Positions 7,877 to 17,484 are shown, numbered from the stretch's first letter. The stretch: 64,000 nucleotides of DNA from Pelagimonas sp. (GCA_025210345.1 JAOARX010000037.1:1-64000), one strand, 5' to 3'. A program made the numbers and translations. Notes: generated by a model not told the origin, from the sequence alone.

Positions 7877-8630
7877 ATCTGGAGAAACTGAAGCGATCAT
7901 TTTGATTAAGGCTACTCCAGTCATCGGGACAAAGCATGGGGAAACCGTTTGTTGCGCGGGTGTCGATCTTTATGGCAACTGGCTTCGCATGTACCCCGTT
8001 TCATTCCGGGTCTTAGATGAAGGCAAAAAGTTCAAACGATGGGATCGAGTTAAATTTCGCTGGAGGCGTCCGTCTGAGGATGCGCGCCGAGAAAGCAGGC
8101 ATGTCGACAGCCAAAGCTTGGAAATCGTTGGACGGATGAAGGCTGGTGAGAAGGCGAGGTTCCTTGACCAGCTTATTGTAACGAGTTTGAATAAACAGTT
8201 TGAAGGTGGGCGAAGTTTAGCACTTCTGAAGCCTGAAATTCTTGATTTCAAGATTGAGAAGAAGAGCGCAGAGGCGCTCGCTGAAGAGCAGGCAAAAATC
8301 GATTTATTCCACGAACAGGGCGACATGTTTATCCCTCGCCCCGCGATTCCACAGAGGGCTTGCCCGTTTAGCTTTAAGTATCGCTATCGGACAGATGACG
8401 GGCTTCGATTGGGAACCTGCCAAGATTGGGAGACCGAAGCCACCTTCTTTAAGTGGCGCCGAGAGTATGGTGAGGTCGGTGCTCTACAGCACATGAAAAC
8501 GCAATTTGGCGATGTCCTTCCTGAGCGGGGTCTCTACTTCGCTATGGGAACACACTCACGCTGGCAGGAAACATGGCTGATTAATGGTCTGGTCCAACTG
8601 AAGCAGAGTGCGCAAGCTAGCCTGCTTTGA
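7806..8630 (+). CDS. Uncharacterised DUF488-partner protein
   Basis: 274 residues from a TTG at 7806 that overlaps the DUF488 gene by 71 bases. Conserved sequence seems to begin around ILIKATPVIG, so the true start may be further in (for example TTG 7902); no site has a convincing ribosome signal. The N-terminal part has CCAGVDLYGNWLRMYPVSFR, and the C-terminal part has CPFSFKYRYR, CQDWETEATFFKWRREYG and GLYFAMGTHSRWQETWLING. I recall similar uncharacterised bacterial proteins with this two-part pattern, some beside DUF488, but know no function. No membrane segment or signal peptide. Composition is AT-rich like its partner. Confidence 0.7.
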   Translation: MNGLASKSGILECGKELQENSSDKSGETEAIILIKATPVIGTKHGETVCCAGVDLYGNWLRMYPVSFRVLDEGKKFKRWDRVKFRWRRPSEDARRESRHVDSQSLEIVGRMKAGEKARFLDQLIVTSLNKQFEGGRSLALLKPEILDFKIEKKSAEALAEEQAKIDLFHEQGDMFIPRPAIPQRACPFSFKYRYRTDDGLRLGTCQDWETEATFFKWRREYGEVGALQHMKTQFGDVLPERGLYFAMGTHSRWQETWLINGLVQLKQSAQASLL

Positions 8631-8697
8631 GATCAGCCCTAGAGGTGCTTCTGAAATCTGCACGGCTCTTCAGTGTTCGATTGGAGCGATTGGGGCA

Positions 8698-8919
8698 TTA
8701 AATGACCCGCGCCCCGAGGTCGTTCTAAAGACTCAGACCTGATGGTCGTAGTTCGGGCCGCTCCGTTCCATCCGATCCCAAAATCTCTTCGCGGCGGGCC
8801 GCGACATCATAGACAAGAACTTGATGTATGCGAAGGGCCTTCAAGACCCATTTAAAGACCCGCGCCCCGATGGCGTTTTAAACACTCAGGCCTGAAGGTC
8901 GCGCGTCAGACCGCTGCGG
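8698..8919. repeat. Pair of diverged direct repeats, about 68 bp, 153 bp apart
   Basis: Copy A (about 8698-8766) and copy B (about 8851-8919) share GACCCGCGCCCCGA, then CGTT-TAAA-ACTCAG-CCTGA-GGTCG, and end near CCGCT-CG. By eye they agree at roughly three quarters of positions. A short AAAATCTCTT also recurs after each copy (near 8780 and 8922). Confidence 0.65.
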
Positions 8920-8946
8920 GGCAAAATCTCTTTGCTGTAATAAGTT

Positions 8947-9018
8947 GTGTAATTCACTGCAATAAGTCGCGTCACGCTACAAAAGTCGTGTAATTCACTG
9001 CAATAAGTCACGTCACGC
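8947..9018. repeat. 41-bp-period tandem repeat, two copies plus a partial
   Basis: GTGTAATTCACTGCAATAAG begins at 8947 and again at 8988; both copies continue as TCRCGTCACGC and differ at one base over 31. A third partial unit, CTGTAATAAGTTG, precedes them at about 8935. Spacing and copy number do not fit CRISPR. Confidence 0.75.
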
Positions 9019-9035
9019 GACTGTTGCGTTGAATA

Positions 9036-9260
9036 TGGGAATGTATGGGACGTAACCCGCTTTTTGCCCTTGGGGGTGGGAGGTGGGTCATCAAATTGAC
9101 GGTTTGGCGCAGGCTGGCATGTTGACGGTGCGAATTTTGGATGATTCGCTTGCCGAGAGCTGCTAGATCCGGTGGGAAATGATGGGCGCCTGCGCTGAGC
9201 AACCTGCTTCAACCGGAAAATCTGGGAAAATGTGGGAAAAAATTCAGTGTAAGGGTGGGC
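9036..9260 (+). promoter_or_regulatory. MraZ operator boxes (TGGGN-N5-TGGGN), forward clusters
   Basis: Exact 10-bp-period pairs lie at 9036-9050 (TGGGA-atgta-TGGGA), 9173-9187 (TGGGA-aatga-TGGGC) and 9223-9237 (TGGGA-aaatg-TGGGA), with a further TGGGC at 9256. Direct TGGGN repeats separated by 5 bp are the known E. coli MraZ binding pattern, so autoregulation of the dcw transcript from here is likely. Confidence 0.65.
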
Positions 9261-9373
9261 GCTATATCTTGTGTTTGAGATTTTAGTTTCTGCTGGATTT
9301 TCGGCGAATGGGTAAAAATTCCCTTAATATTCTGCGCTTGCGAGAGGTTCTTCATGTACGCTCACCCCAAAAT

Positions 9374-9408
9374 TCCCACAAAAAACTGTTGCGTCCCATC
9401 AATTCCCA
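9374..9408 (-). promoter_or_regulatory. MraZ operator boxes, reverse orientation
   Basis: TCCCA occurs at 9374, 9394 and 9404, i.e. in register at 20 and 10 bp, giving TGGGA-attga-TGGGA plus a third box with one unit skipped when read on the minus strand. This is the cluster nearest to mraZ, about 270 bp upstream of its start. Confidence 0.55.
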
Positions 9409-9674
9409 TGGCATCCATAGTTCACACGATGAGTTAAGCGGTTAGGGGCAGCAAGACCCCGAAAACGAACTCATAAAAATAATAGAGCAGGTTTCATACA
9501 GGCGCCGCGCTCATCGTGAACAAGAGGATCCGGCGCGCGGGCGAGCAGACATCCCCCCAGGTGGCGCGCGCAGTCGGAGACACCCGCACAGCGGGACAGG
9601 CGGCGGGTTGATCAGTGGCAGCAGATCGACCCGCCCCTTTTCATTTCACGGGGGCGAACAGAGGGGCCAGGGCA

Positions 9675-10187
9675 GTGAGCCGGAGGCTGAGGTTCAGAGG
9701 CGAAAGTCGGCACAAGGTCGACACAAAGGGGCGGGTCTCTATCCCAGCCTCTTTTCGCCGTGTTCTCGAAGCCGGTGATCCTGACTGGACCGATGGTCTG
9801 AACCCCAATTTCGTCATCGTTTACGGCGATCACCGCCGCGAATTTCTTGAGTGCTATACCATCGACGAGATGGAAAAGGTCGAAGACCGCATCAGCCGCA
9901 TGAAGCGGGGTAGCCAAAAGCGCCGCCTGCTAGAGCGTCTGTTCTCGACCCAGTCGGTGACGACCAGCGTGGATGAGACCGGGCGCATCGTTCTGCCCGC
10001 CAAGCTGCGTGAAAAGATCGGCATCGTCAAAGAGGCGCAGTTTGCCTCCAACGTTGACACCTTTCAAATCTGGGCGCCTGAAACCTATGAGGCCGAGATC
10101 GCCGCGACCGAAGAATATCTGGACGATATGGACGATGGCTTTGATCCGCTTGAGTTGCTGGACGAAGCCGAAGATGAGGACATCTGA
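9675..10187 (+). CDS. mraZ: Transcriptional regulator MraZ
   Basis: 170 residues from GTG 9675, chosen because GAGGGG lies 8 bases upstream and the protein then begins [19 protein letters not shown] like relatives. Two SpoVT/AbrB-like halves are visible: [16 protein letters not shown] (about 13-28) and [18 protein letters not shown] (about 102-119). MraZ forms dodecameric rings that bind TGGGN repeats upstream of itself and tune dcw expression. It is longer than the about 150-residue E. coli protein because of an acidic C-terminal tail ([20 protein letters not shown]). Its stop overlaps the rsmH start (TGATG). Confidence 0.93.
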   Translation: MSRRLRFRGESRHKVDTKGRVSIPASFRRVLEAGDPDWTDGLNPNFVIVYGDHRREFLECYTIDEMEKVEDRISRMKRGSQKRRLLERLFSTQSVTTSVDETGRIVLPAKLREKIGIVKEAQFASNVDTFQIWAPETYEAEIAATEEYLDDMDDGFDPLELLDEAEDEDI

Positions 10188-11173
10188 TGAGTGCCGGGCC
10201 TGACAGCGCGCCCCATATTCCGGTTTTGTTGGGCGCAATTTTGCGCCAGGTGGGTGAGGTGCAGGGCACGTGGTTGGATGGCACCATGGGGGCAGGCGGC
10301 TATAGCCGTGCGTTCCTGGAGGCCGGGGCCACGCATCTGGTTTGCGTTGATCAGGATCCGCTGGCCCACGATATGGCGCTGGATTGGGTGGGCGATTACG
10401 CGGGTCGTGTGACCTTGGTCGAAGCCAACTTTCAGGATATGGACCAATTCGCTAGTGACCTTGATGGGGTCGTGTTGGATCTGGGCGTGTCGTCGATGCA
10501 GCTGGATCAGGCGGACCGCGGATTTTCCTTTATGCGTGATGGGCCATTGGACATGCGCATGTCGCAAGACGGCCCCTCGGCGGCGGACATCGTCAACACC
10601 TACTCCGAAACCGAGATCGCCGACATTCTGTACAACTACGGCGAAGAGCGTCAGTCCAGGCGGATCGCCCGCAAGATCGTCGAAGTCCGCAAGGGACAAC
10701 CCTTTGAAACGACTCTGCAATTGGTCGAGGTGATCGAAAGCTGCCTGCCGCGTTCCAAACCCGGTCAGGCGCATCCCGCGACCCGCAGCTTTCAAGGGTT
10801 GCGCATTGCGGTGAACGATGAATATGGCGCGCTGTGGCGGGGCTTGATGGCCGCTGAGCGGGCGTTGAAACCCGGCGGGTTGCTGGTGGTCGTGACCTTC
10901 CATTCCATCGAAGACCGCATGGTCAAACGCTTTTTCCAGGCCCATGGCGACAAGAAAACCCGCGTCAATCGCTATGCCTCTGAGGCACCGGTTGAAACGG
11001 ATGCGCCGTTTCAGGTCCTGACACGCAAGGCGATTGGACCGGATGCCAAAGAGTTGGCGCGCAATCCGCGGGCGCGCTCGGCCAAATTGCGGGTCGGGCG
11101 GCGCACCACGGCCCCCGCGCGCGACATCGAAGCGAGCGATTTGTCGATGCCCATGATCGAAAACAGGAGCTGA
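10187..11173 (+). CDS. rsmH: 16S rRNA (cytosine1402-N4)-methyltransferase RsmH
   Basis: 328 residues, full length. The SAM site [19 protein letters not shown] near the N-terminus, [20 protein letters not shown] with the family's Asp, and the C-terminal [16 protein letters not shown] motif identify RsmH (MraW). It N4-methylates C1402 in the ribosomal P site. It overlaps mraZ by one base and is followed 1 bp later by ftsL, the canonical order of dcw clusters. Confidence 0.96.
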   Translation: MSAGPDSAPHIPVLLGAILRQVGEVQGTWLDGTMGAGGYSRAFLEAGATHLVCVDQDPLAHDMALDWVGDYAGRVTLVEANFQDMDQFASDLDGVVLDLGVSSMQLDQADRGFSFMRDGPLDMRMSQDGPSAADIVNTYSETEIADILYNYGEERQSRRIARKIVEVRKGQPFETTLQLVEVIESCLPRSKPGQAHPATRSFQGLRIAVNDEYGALWRGLMAAERALKPGGLLVVVTFHSIEDRMVKRFFQAHGDKKTRVNRYASEAPVETDAPFQVLTRKAIGPDAKELARNPRARSAKLRVGRRTTAPARDIEASDLSMPMIENRS

Positions 11174-11174
11174 C

Positions 11175-11537
11175 ATGCGCAGTTTTCTTTTCATTCTGGC
11201 AACCCTGAGCGTGATCGGATCCGGCTATTGGGCCTATCATGAAAACTATGAAACGCAGGCCGAACTGGATCGGGTTGATGATCTGCGCCGCGACATTGGC
11301 AACAGCCGTGAACGCCTGGCGATTTTGCAGGCGGAATGGGCTTATCTAAACCGTCCTGACCGGTTGCGGGATCTGGCAGAACTAAACTTTGAGCGGTTGG
11401 GCCTGTTGCCCCTGCGGCCCGAACAATTTGGCCGCGTGGACCAGGTGGCCTATCCGTTGCTGCTTCAGGATCTTGAAATCTCAAAGCCGGTGGCCGTGAT
11501 CAGTGTTGGAACAACCGAAGCGGGAGTTAGCGAATGA
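11175..11537 (+). CDS. ftsL: Cell division protein FtsL
   Basis: 120 residues: a short cytosolic N-terminus, one membrane segment (SFLFILATLSVIGSGYWAYH, about 3-22) and a periplasmic heptad-containing coiled coil (AELDRVDDLRRDIGNSRERLAIL) ending in the family's LAILQAEWAYLNRPDRLRDL stretch. FtsL joins FtsB and FtsQ in activating FtsWI at the septum. Identity rests on this pattern and on its position between rsmH and ftsI. It overlaps ftsI by 4 bases (ATGA). Confidence 0.9.
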   Translation: MRSFLFILATLSVIGSGYWAYHENYETQAELDRVDDLRRDIGNSRERLAILQAEWAYLNRPDRLRDLAELNFERLGLLPLRPEQFGRVDQVAYPLLLQDLEISKPVAVISVGTTEAGVSE

Positions 11538-13333
11538 CCCGGACCCCGCTGCGCCCACTTGCCCGGATCCTTGAAGCCCGCGAAAACGGCGAAAATCCCG
11601 ATGTGATTGAACGCGAGAACCGCCGCCAGCGGCATGAGCAGATGCGCGATCAGTCGCGGCTGCGCGCCGAGGGGCGTTTGCTGGTTCTGGCGGTGATGTT
11701 CTTTGGGGCCTTCGCGGTGATCGGCGCCCGTATGGGCGCCTTGTCCGCCTCTGAACCGCAAGAGCCCCGCGCGGCGTCGACCGGGGCCTCGATCATCGCC
11801 AGCCGGGCCAATATCACCGATCGCCAGGGGCGGGTCATGGCCACAAACATGTCGACCCACAGTCTCTATGCCCACCCGCAGCAGATGATTGAGCCCGAGC
11901 GCGCCGCCCGCGAGCTGGTGCAGATCTTTCCGGATATGGACGCCGAAAAGCTGGCCAAGCGCTTTGCAGATCCCAAGCGCAAGTTCCTGTGGGTAAAAAA
12001 GAAAATATCACCCGAGCAGATGCAGGCCGTTCACGATATTGGTGAGCCGGGATTGCTGTTCGGTCCGCGTGAAATGCGGCTCTACCCCAATGGGGCCATT
12101 GCGGCCCATATTCTGGGTGGTGCGCGATTTGGGGCCGAAGGTGTGCATTCCGCCGAAGTGGTGGGCACTGCCGGCATCGAAAAATTCTATGATTCAGAGC
12201 TGCGTGATCCCGCCCGCGAAGGGGTGCCGCTGCAGCTTTCGATTGATCTGTCGGTGCAGGCGGCCTCGGAAGAGGTGCTGGCGACGGGCATGAAGCTTTT
12301 GAACGCAAAAGGGGCCGCCAGCGTCTTGATGGACGCCCGCACGGGGGAAATTCTGTCGCTTGTGTCCTTGCCGGATTTTGACCCCAATGACCGCCCCGCG
12401 CCGCCCTCACAGGGGCATGCGGCGGACAGCCCGCTATTTAACCGTGCCGTGCAAGGCGTCTATGAGCTGGGTTCAGCCTTCAAGATCTTTACCGCCGCGC
12501 AGGCCATTGATCTGGGGCTTGTGAACGCGCAAACGGTGATTGATACCAACCCGCCGTTCAAAGTGGGTGGCAGTAAGATCGGTGAATTCAACAACAAGAA
12601 CTATGGCGAGGCCACGGTCGAAGAGATCATTGTCAAAAGCTCGAACCGGGGGACCGGGAAACTGGCGCTGTCCATCGGGGCCACGCGCCAGCAGGAATTC
12701 CTGAAATCCCTGGGCTTTTTTGAGGCCCCCCCGCTTGAGATCGTCGAGGCCCGTGGCGGCAAGCCGCTGTTGCCCCCGCGCTGGGGGGATCTGTCTTCGG
12801 TGACGATTTCCTATGGCCACGGCATTTCCACCGCGCCGGTGCATCTGGCGGCGGGCTATGCGGCGATTGCCAACGGGGGTGTGGCCATTGCGCCCACGTT
12901 GCTCAAGCGGGATCACGCGCCGCAAGGCCGCCGGGTCATGAGCGAAGAGGTCGCGCGCACGGCGCAAAAGATGCTGCGCAAAGTGGTGACAGAGGGCACA
13001 GCGTCGATGGGCGACGTGCCGGGCTATCATGTGGGTGGCAAAACCGGCACCGCTGACAAACCCAAGGAAAACGGCGGCGGTTACTATGAAGATAAGGTGA
13101 TCACCACCTTTGCGACTCTCTTTCCAGCGCATGACCCCAAATACGTGTTGGTTGTGACACTGGACGAACCAGTGGAAACCTCGGGTGACAAGCCACGCCG
13201 CACGGCGGGGTGGACCGCGGTTCCGGTCGCTGCCGAGATGATCGGCCGTGTCGCGCCGCTGTTGGGGGTGCGCCCGGATTATACCGTTGGACGCGTGACC
13301 AGCCCCGAACGGATCTATCAGGCCTCGAACTGA
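11534..13333 (+). CDS. ftsI: Septal peptidoglycan transpeptidase FtsI (PBP3)
   Basis: 599 residues. A cytosolic N-terminus is followed by a membrane anchor (about 49-70), a PBP dimerisation domain and a class B transpeptidase domain with all three catalytic boxes: SAFK (Ser314, Lys317), SSN (369-371) and KTGT (GGKTGTAD, about residue 510). It crosslinks septal peptidoglycan with its glycosyltransferase partner FtsW, encoded downstream. The annotation as septal FtsI rather than elongation PBP2 rests on dcw position next to ftsL. Confidence 0.95.
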   Translation: MTRTPLRPLARILEARENGENPDVIERENRRQRHEQMRDQSRLRAEGRLLVLAVMFFGAFAVIGARMGALSASEPQEPRAASTGASIIASRANITDRQGRVMATNMSTHSLYAHPQQMIEPERAARELVQIFPDMDAEKLAKRFADPKRKFLWVKKKISPEQMQAVHDIGEPGLLFGPREMRLYPNGAIAAHILGGARFGAEGVHSAEVVGTAGIEKFYDSELRDPAREGVPLQLSIDLSVQAASEEVLATGMKLLNAKGAASVLMDARTGEILSLVSLPDFDPNDRPAPPSQGHAADSPLFNRAVQGVYELGSAFKIFTAAQAIDLGLVNAQTVIDTNPPFKVGGSKIGEFNNKNYGEATVEEIIVKSSNRGTGKLALSIGATRQQEFLKSLGFFEAPPLEIVEARGGKPLLPPRWGDLSSVTISYGHGISTAPVHLAAGYAAIANGGVAIAPTLLKRDHAPQGRRVMSEEVARTAQKMLRKVVTEGTASMGDVPGYHVGGKTGTADKPKENGGGYYEDKVITTFATLFPAHDPKYVLVVTLDEPVETSGDKPRRTAGWTAVPVAAEMIGRVAPLLGVRPDYTVGRVTSPERIYQASN

Positions 13334-13450
13334 TTGCGATCGGGACAGGCGGGTCCATGGGCGTATTCTGGCGCGCGTGTCGGGTTACGTGTTGATATAC
13401 GCGGTGTCCCAACAGTATGAGGGCACCGCAGGCATTCAGCAGGGGGTCCC

Positions 13451-14929
13451 ATGGTGGCACCAAAGTCTCTTTCCGAGTTGGGATTGACCGCGCAAAGCGG
13501 GCCGCAGGTTCAGATCACGGGCCTGGCCGTCGACAGCCGCGACGTGCGCGACGGCTTCTTGTTCGCCGCACTGCCCGGCGCACGGGTACACGGCGCCGAG
13601 TTCATCGAATTCGCCCTGCGCCAGGGGGCGGTGGCGATTTTGACCGACGCCGAGGGCGCTCAGATCGCCTCAGAGCAGATTTCCAGGTTTTCGCCGGCGG
13701 TGATTGTCACCGAAGACCCGCGTCAGGCGCTGGCCTATTCATCGGCCTTGTGGTTTGGGGCGCAGCCCGCGCAGATGGTGGCCGTGACCGGCACCAACGG
13801 CAAAACCAGCGTGTCCACCTTTGTGCGGCAGATCTGGCAGGCGCTGGACCTGCCCTCGGTCAATCTGGGCACCACCGGGGTTGAGGGCGATTGGACCGCA
13901 CCGTGCAGTCACACCACACCCGAGCCCATCACCCTGCATCGATTGTTGTCCGAGGCCGCGGCACAGGGGATCACCCATGCCTCGATGGAGGCCTCAAGCC
14001 ACGGGCTTGACCAAAGGCGGCTGGATGGGGTGACGCTTCGGGCGGCGGGCTTTACCAACTTTACGCAGGATCACCTGGACTATCACCAAACCTTTGAGGC
14101 CTATTTTGCCGCCAAGGCCGGTCTGTTTGATCGCGTGCTGCCGGACGAAGGCACGGCGGTGATCAATATCGACGATCCGCGTGGCGCGGATGTGGTCGAG
14201 ATCGCGCAGTCACGGGGGCAGCAGATCATCACCGTCGGGCGCAAGGGGGCCGATCTGTGTCTGGCGGCGCAGCGCTTTGCAGCGGATGGGCAAGAGCTTC
14301 GGATCAGCTATCAGGGGGTGACCTGGCAAAAGCACCTGCCCCTGATTGGCGGGTTCCAGGGGGAAAACGTGTTGTTGGCTGCCGGGCTGGTGATTGCCTG
14401 TGGCGCGACCCCCGGTGAGGTGATGGACGCGCTGCCCCGCCTGGGGACGGTGCGCGGGCGGATGGAGCTGGCGGCGACGCGCGACAATGGCGCGGCGGTC
14501 TACGTGGATTACGCCCACACGCCCGATGCGGTCTCCACCGCCATTCAGGCGTTGCGACCACATGTGATGGGCCGCTTGGTGGCCATCGTTGGGGCGGGGG
14601 GCGACCGGGACCGCACCAAGCGCCCGCTGATGGGCGCGGCCGCGACAGAACATGCCGATGCGGTGATCGTCACCGACGACAATCCGCGCAGCGAAGACCC
14701 GGCCCTTATTCGCGCCGATGTGATGCAGGGGGCGCCCGATGCGCTTGAGGTGGGCGACCGGGCCGAAGCCATCTTGCGCGGGGTGGACACGCTTGGCCCC
14801 GGGGATGCGCTGTTGATTTGCGGCAAGGGGCATGAAACCGGGCAGACCGTGGGCGACACGGTCTATCCTTTTGATGACGTGGAACAGGCCAGCATTGCTG
14901 TGGCCGCTTTGGACGGGAAGGGGCTTTGA
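13451..14929 (+). CDS. murE: UDP-MurNAc-L-Ala-D-Glu:meso-DAP ligase MurE
   Basis: 492 residues. Mur ligase domains in order: N-terminal UDP-binding domain (VDSRDVRDGFLFAALPG), central ATPase with VTGTNGKTSVSTFVRQ, and C-terminal domain carrying DDNPRSEDP. The DNPR motif marks specificity for meso-diaminopimelate rather than lysine. The 117-bp gap after ftsI is one of the larger breaks in this part of the cluster and could hold a secondary promoter. The ATG at 13451 is preceded by AGCAGGGGG. Its stop overlaps the region just before murF. Confidence 0.95.
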   Translation: MVAPKSLSELGLTAQSGPQVQITGLAVDSRDVRDGFLFAALPGARVHGAEFIEFALRQGAVAILTDAEGAQIASEQISRFSPAVIVTEDPRQALAYSSALWFGAQPAQMVAVTGTNGKTSVSTFVRQIWQALDLPSVNLGTTGVEGDWTAPCSHTTPEPITLHRLLSEAAAQGITHASMEASSHGLDQRRLDGVTLRAAGFTNFTQDHLDYHQTFEAYFAAKAGLFDRVLPDEGTAVINIDDPRGADVVEIAQSRGQQIITVGRKGADLCLAAQRFAADGQELRISYQGVTWQKHLPLIGGFQGENVLLAAGLVIACGATPGEVMDALPRLGTVRGRMELAATRDNGAAVYVDYAHTPDAVSTAIQALRPHVMGRLVAIVGAGGDRDRTKRPLMGAAATEHADAVIVTDDNPRSEDPALIRADVMQGAPDALEVGDRAEAILRGVDTLGPGDALLICGKGHETGQTVGDTVYPFDDVEQASIAVAALDGKGL

Positions 14930-14931
14930 CC

Positions 14932-16374
14932 ATGCTTTGGACATCACAAGAGGCGGTGGCGGCAACCGGGGGCAGGGCGCTGGCTCCGTTTGCGGTGAAC
15001 GGTGTGTCGATTGACACCCGCACGCTTGAGCCGGGTGATCTGTTCGTGGCGCTCAAGGCCGCGCGCGACGGGCACGACTTTGTCGCGCAGGCGCTGGAAA
15101 AGGGCGCGGGCGCGGCGCTGGTGTCGCGCATCCCCGAGGGTGTCCCCCAAGACGCGCCCTTGTTGTTGGTGGATGACGTGCTGACGGGCCTTGAGGATCT
15201 GGGCAAGGCGGCGCGCGCGCGCACCAGGGCCAAAGTCGTGGCCGTCACCGGATCGGTGGGCAAGACCTCGACCAAGGAAATGCTGCGCACGGTGCTGGGG
15301 GCGCAGGGTGCGGTGCATGCGGCTGAAAAAAGCTATAACAACCACTGGGGCGTGCCTTTGACGCTGGCGCGCATGCCACGGGACGTGGATTTCGCGGTGA
15401 TCGAGATCGGCATGAACCACCCCGGTGAAATCGCCCCGCTGACCAAAATGGCGCGCCCGCATGTGGCCATGGTGACCATCGTGGCGCCGGCGCATTTGGC
15501 CGCCTTTGAAAGCATCGAATTGATCGCAAAGGAAAAAGCAGCGATCTATGAGGGGTTGGAACCGCAGGGAACCGCCATCTACAATGGCGATCTTGAGGTC
15601 AGCCCAATCCTGAGGGCCGCGGCCGAAACCCGCGCATCACGCGTCATCGCCTTTGGTGAGCAGGCCAGAAATGACCATCAGGCCTATGAGGTTCAGGTGA
15701 TGGATGCCTGCACCATCGCCAAAGGGCGCGCGGAGGGGCAGGACCTGTTATACAAGATCCCCGTGCCCGGGCGGCATTTCGCCGTAAACGGCATGGCGGT
15801 TCTGGCTGTTGTCAGCGCCTTGGATCTGGACCGGGCCTTGGGGGTCACGGCCCTGGGGCAATGGTCGCCGGGCGCAGGGCGCGGCGCGCGCGAGGTCATC
15901 CATCTTGATCCCGCCGACAGCCGCATTGGGCTTGAGCTGATCGACGATGCCTATAACGCCAACCCCGCGTCGATGACCGCCGCGCTAGAGGTGCTGGCCG
16001 CCGCGCAGCCCAGGGACGATGTGGGGCGCCTGTCCAAGGGGCGCCGCATTGCCTATCTGGGGGATATGAAAGAACTGGGCGAGACCGAGAAGGCCCGCCA
16101 TGCGGCGCTGGCCGCGTTGCCCTTTGTCCGCGACATCGACGTGATTCACTGCATCGGCCCCCTGATGAAAGAGCTGTGGGAGGCGCTGCCCGAACCCAAG
16201 CGGGGCCGCTGGACCGAGACAAGCCCGGAGATGGCAGAGCGGGTGACGCACGAATTGGACGCCGGGGATGTGGTTCTGGTCAAGGGATCCTTGTCCATGG
16301 GGTTGGCCCGTGTGGTTGACGCGATCCGCAAAATGCGTCAAGTCCCCGCCGATACGACTGTGACCGACGCGTAA
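14932..16374 (+). CDS. murF: UDP-MurNAc-tripeptide:D-Ala-D-Ala ligase MurF
   Basis: 480 residues from ATG 14932, two bases after the murE stop (a TTG overlapping murE is less likely). It has [20 protein letters not shown] in the N-terminal domain, [14 protein letters not shown] as P-loop, [11 protein letters not shown], and [11 protein letters not shown] in the C-terminal domain. MurF adds D-Ala-D-Ala to complete the UDP-MurNAc-pentapeptide. Ddl, which makes its substrate, is encoded in the same cluster. Confidence 0.95.
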   Translation: MLWTSQEAVAATGGRALAPFAVNGVSIDTRTLEPGDLFVALKAARDGHDFVAQALEKGAGAALVSRIPEGVPQDAPLLLVDDVLTGLEDLGKAARARTRAKVVAVTGSVGKTSTKEMLRTVLGAQGAVHAAEKSYNNHWGVPLTLARMPRDVDFAVIEIGMNHPGEIAPLTKMARPHVAMVTIVAPAHLAAFESIELIAKEKAAIYEGLEPQGTAIYNGDLEVSPILRAAAETRASRVIAFGEQARNDHQAYEVQVMDACTIAKGRAEGQDLLYKIPVPGRHFAVNGMAVLAVVSALDLDRALGVTALGQWSPGAGRGAREVIHLDPADSRIGLELIDDAYNANPASMTAALEVLAAAQPRDDVGRLSKGRRIAYLGDMKELGETEKARHAALAALPFVRDIDVIHCIGPLMKELWEALPEPKRGRWTETSPEMAERVTHELDAGDVVLVKGSLSMGLARVVDAIRKMRQVPADTTVTDA

Positions 16375-16387
16375 GAGGAATGAGAGA

Positions 16388-17470
16388 ATGCTGTACTGGC
16401 TGACCGAACTCAGTGACGGGGGCGATTTCTTTAACCTCTTCCGCTATATCACCTTTCGCGCGGGTGGGGCCTTTTTGACCGCGCTGATCTTTGGCTTTAT
16501 CTTTGGCAAACCGCTGATCAATGTGTTGCGCCGCAAGCAGGGCAAAGGGCAACCGATCCGTGATGACGGACCCGAAGGGCATTTCGTCAAGGCAGGCACC
16601 CCGACCATGGGGGGGCTGTTGATCATCGGTGCGCTTGTGACCTCGACCCTGTTGTGGGCGCGCATGGACAATCCATTTGTCTGGATGGTTCTGTTTGTCA
16701 CCATTGCCTATGCGCTGATCGGTTTTGCGGATGACTATGCCAAAGTGTCCAAGCAAAACACCGCCGGTGTTTCCGGTAAGGTGCGGCTTTTGCTGGGTTT
16801 TTTGATTGCTGGCATCGCAAGCTATTGGGCGGCGGCCTATCACCCGGCGGATCTGAGCTATCAGCTGGCGCTGCCGATCTTCAAGGATACGCTGATCAAC
16901 CTGGGCCTGTTTTTCATCCCCTTCGCCATGTTCGTCATCGTGGGGGCGGCCAATGCCGTGAACCTGACCGACGGGCTGGATGGGCTGGCGATCATGCCCG
17001 TGATGATCGCGACCGGGACGCTTGGGGTGATTGCCTATGCGGTGGGGCGCGTCGACTTTACCGAATACCTGGATGTGCATTACGTGCCGGGCACCGGCGA
17101 GCTGCTGATCTTTGCCGCTGGCGTGGCGGGGGGGGGCCTTGGGTTCTTGTGGTACAACGCGCCGCCCGCGGCGGTGTTCATGGGCGATACCGGGTCTTTG
17201 GCGCTTGGCGGGGCGCTGGGTGCGATTGCGGTCGCTACCAAGCACGAACTTGTTCTGGGCATCGTTGGTGGTCTTTTCGTTGCCGAAGCGCTCAGCGTGA
17301 TCATTCAGGTGCTGTACTTTAAACGCACCGGCAAACGGGTGTTCCTGATGGCGCCGATCCATCATCACTATGAGAAAAAGGGCTGGGCCGAGCCGCAGAT
17401 TGTCATCCGCTTTTGGATTATTGCCGTGATCCTCGCCATGATCGGTCTTGCGACGCTGAAGGTGCGTTAA
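16388..17470 (+). CDS. mraY: Phospho-MurNAc-pentapeptide translocase MraY
   Basis: 360 residues, ten-TM polyprenyl-phosphate transferase. Family signatures seen: [20 protein letters not shown] near the N-terminus, FADDYAKV with the catalytic Asp pair, [13 protein letters not shown], and the HHHYEKKGW loop near the C-terminus. It makes lipid I at the inner membrane face by transferring phospho-MurNAc-pentapeptide to undecaprenyl phosphate. Start ATG 16388 has GAGGAATGAGAG in front. Confidence 0.96.
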   Translation: MLYWLTELSDGGDFFNLFRYITFRAGGAFLTALIFGFIFGKPLINVLRRKQGKGQPIRDDGPEGHFVKAGTPTMGGLLIIGALVTSTLLWARMDNPFVWMVLFVTIAYALIGFADDYAKVSKQNTAGVSGKVRLLLGFLIAGIASYWAAAYHPADLSYQLALPIFKDTLINLGLFFIPFAMFVIVGAANAVNLTDGLDGLAIMPVMIATGTLGVIAYAVGRVDFTEYLDVHYVPGTGELLIFAAGVAGGGLGFLWYNAPPAAVFMGDTGSLALGGALGAIAVATKHELVLGIVGGLFVAEALSVIIQVLYFKRTGKRVFLMAPIHHHYEKKGWAEPQIVIRFWIIAVILAMIGLATLKVR

Positions 17471-17484
17471 ACTGGGAGGGCCGC

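Larger units (their letters stand above)
8631..9674. other. 1.04-kb non-coding region between the DUF488 module and mraZ
   Basis: No coding frame here looks real. It contains two diverged direct repeats, a 41-bp tandem repeat and several TGGGN clusters, listed separately. The last 200 bp before mraZ should hold the dcw promoter. No RNase P RNA (its conserved GAGGAAAGTCC core is absent), tRNA or integrase remnant was found. Confidence 0.7.

Noticed and set aside
8947-9018. Tandem repeat considered as a CRISPR remnant
   Set aside because: Only two full copies with a 10-bp spacer and no cas genes; the unit has no spacer of usual length.
9409-9674. Possible RNase P RNA upstream of mraZ
   Set aside because: The conserved rnpB core (GAGGAAAGTCC) and its complement are absent; only short GC-rich stretches remain.
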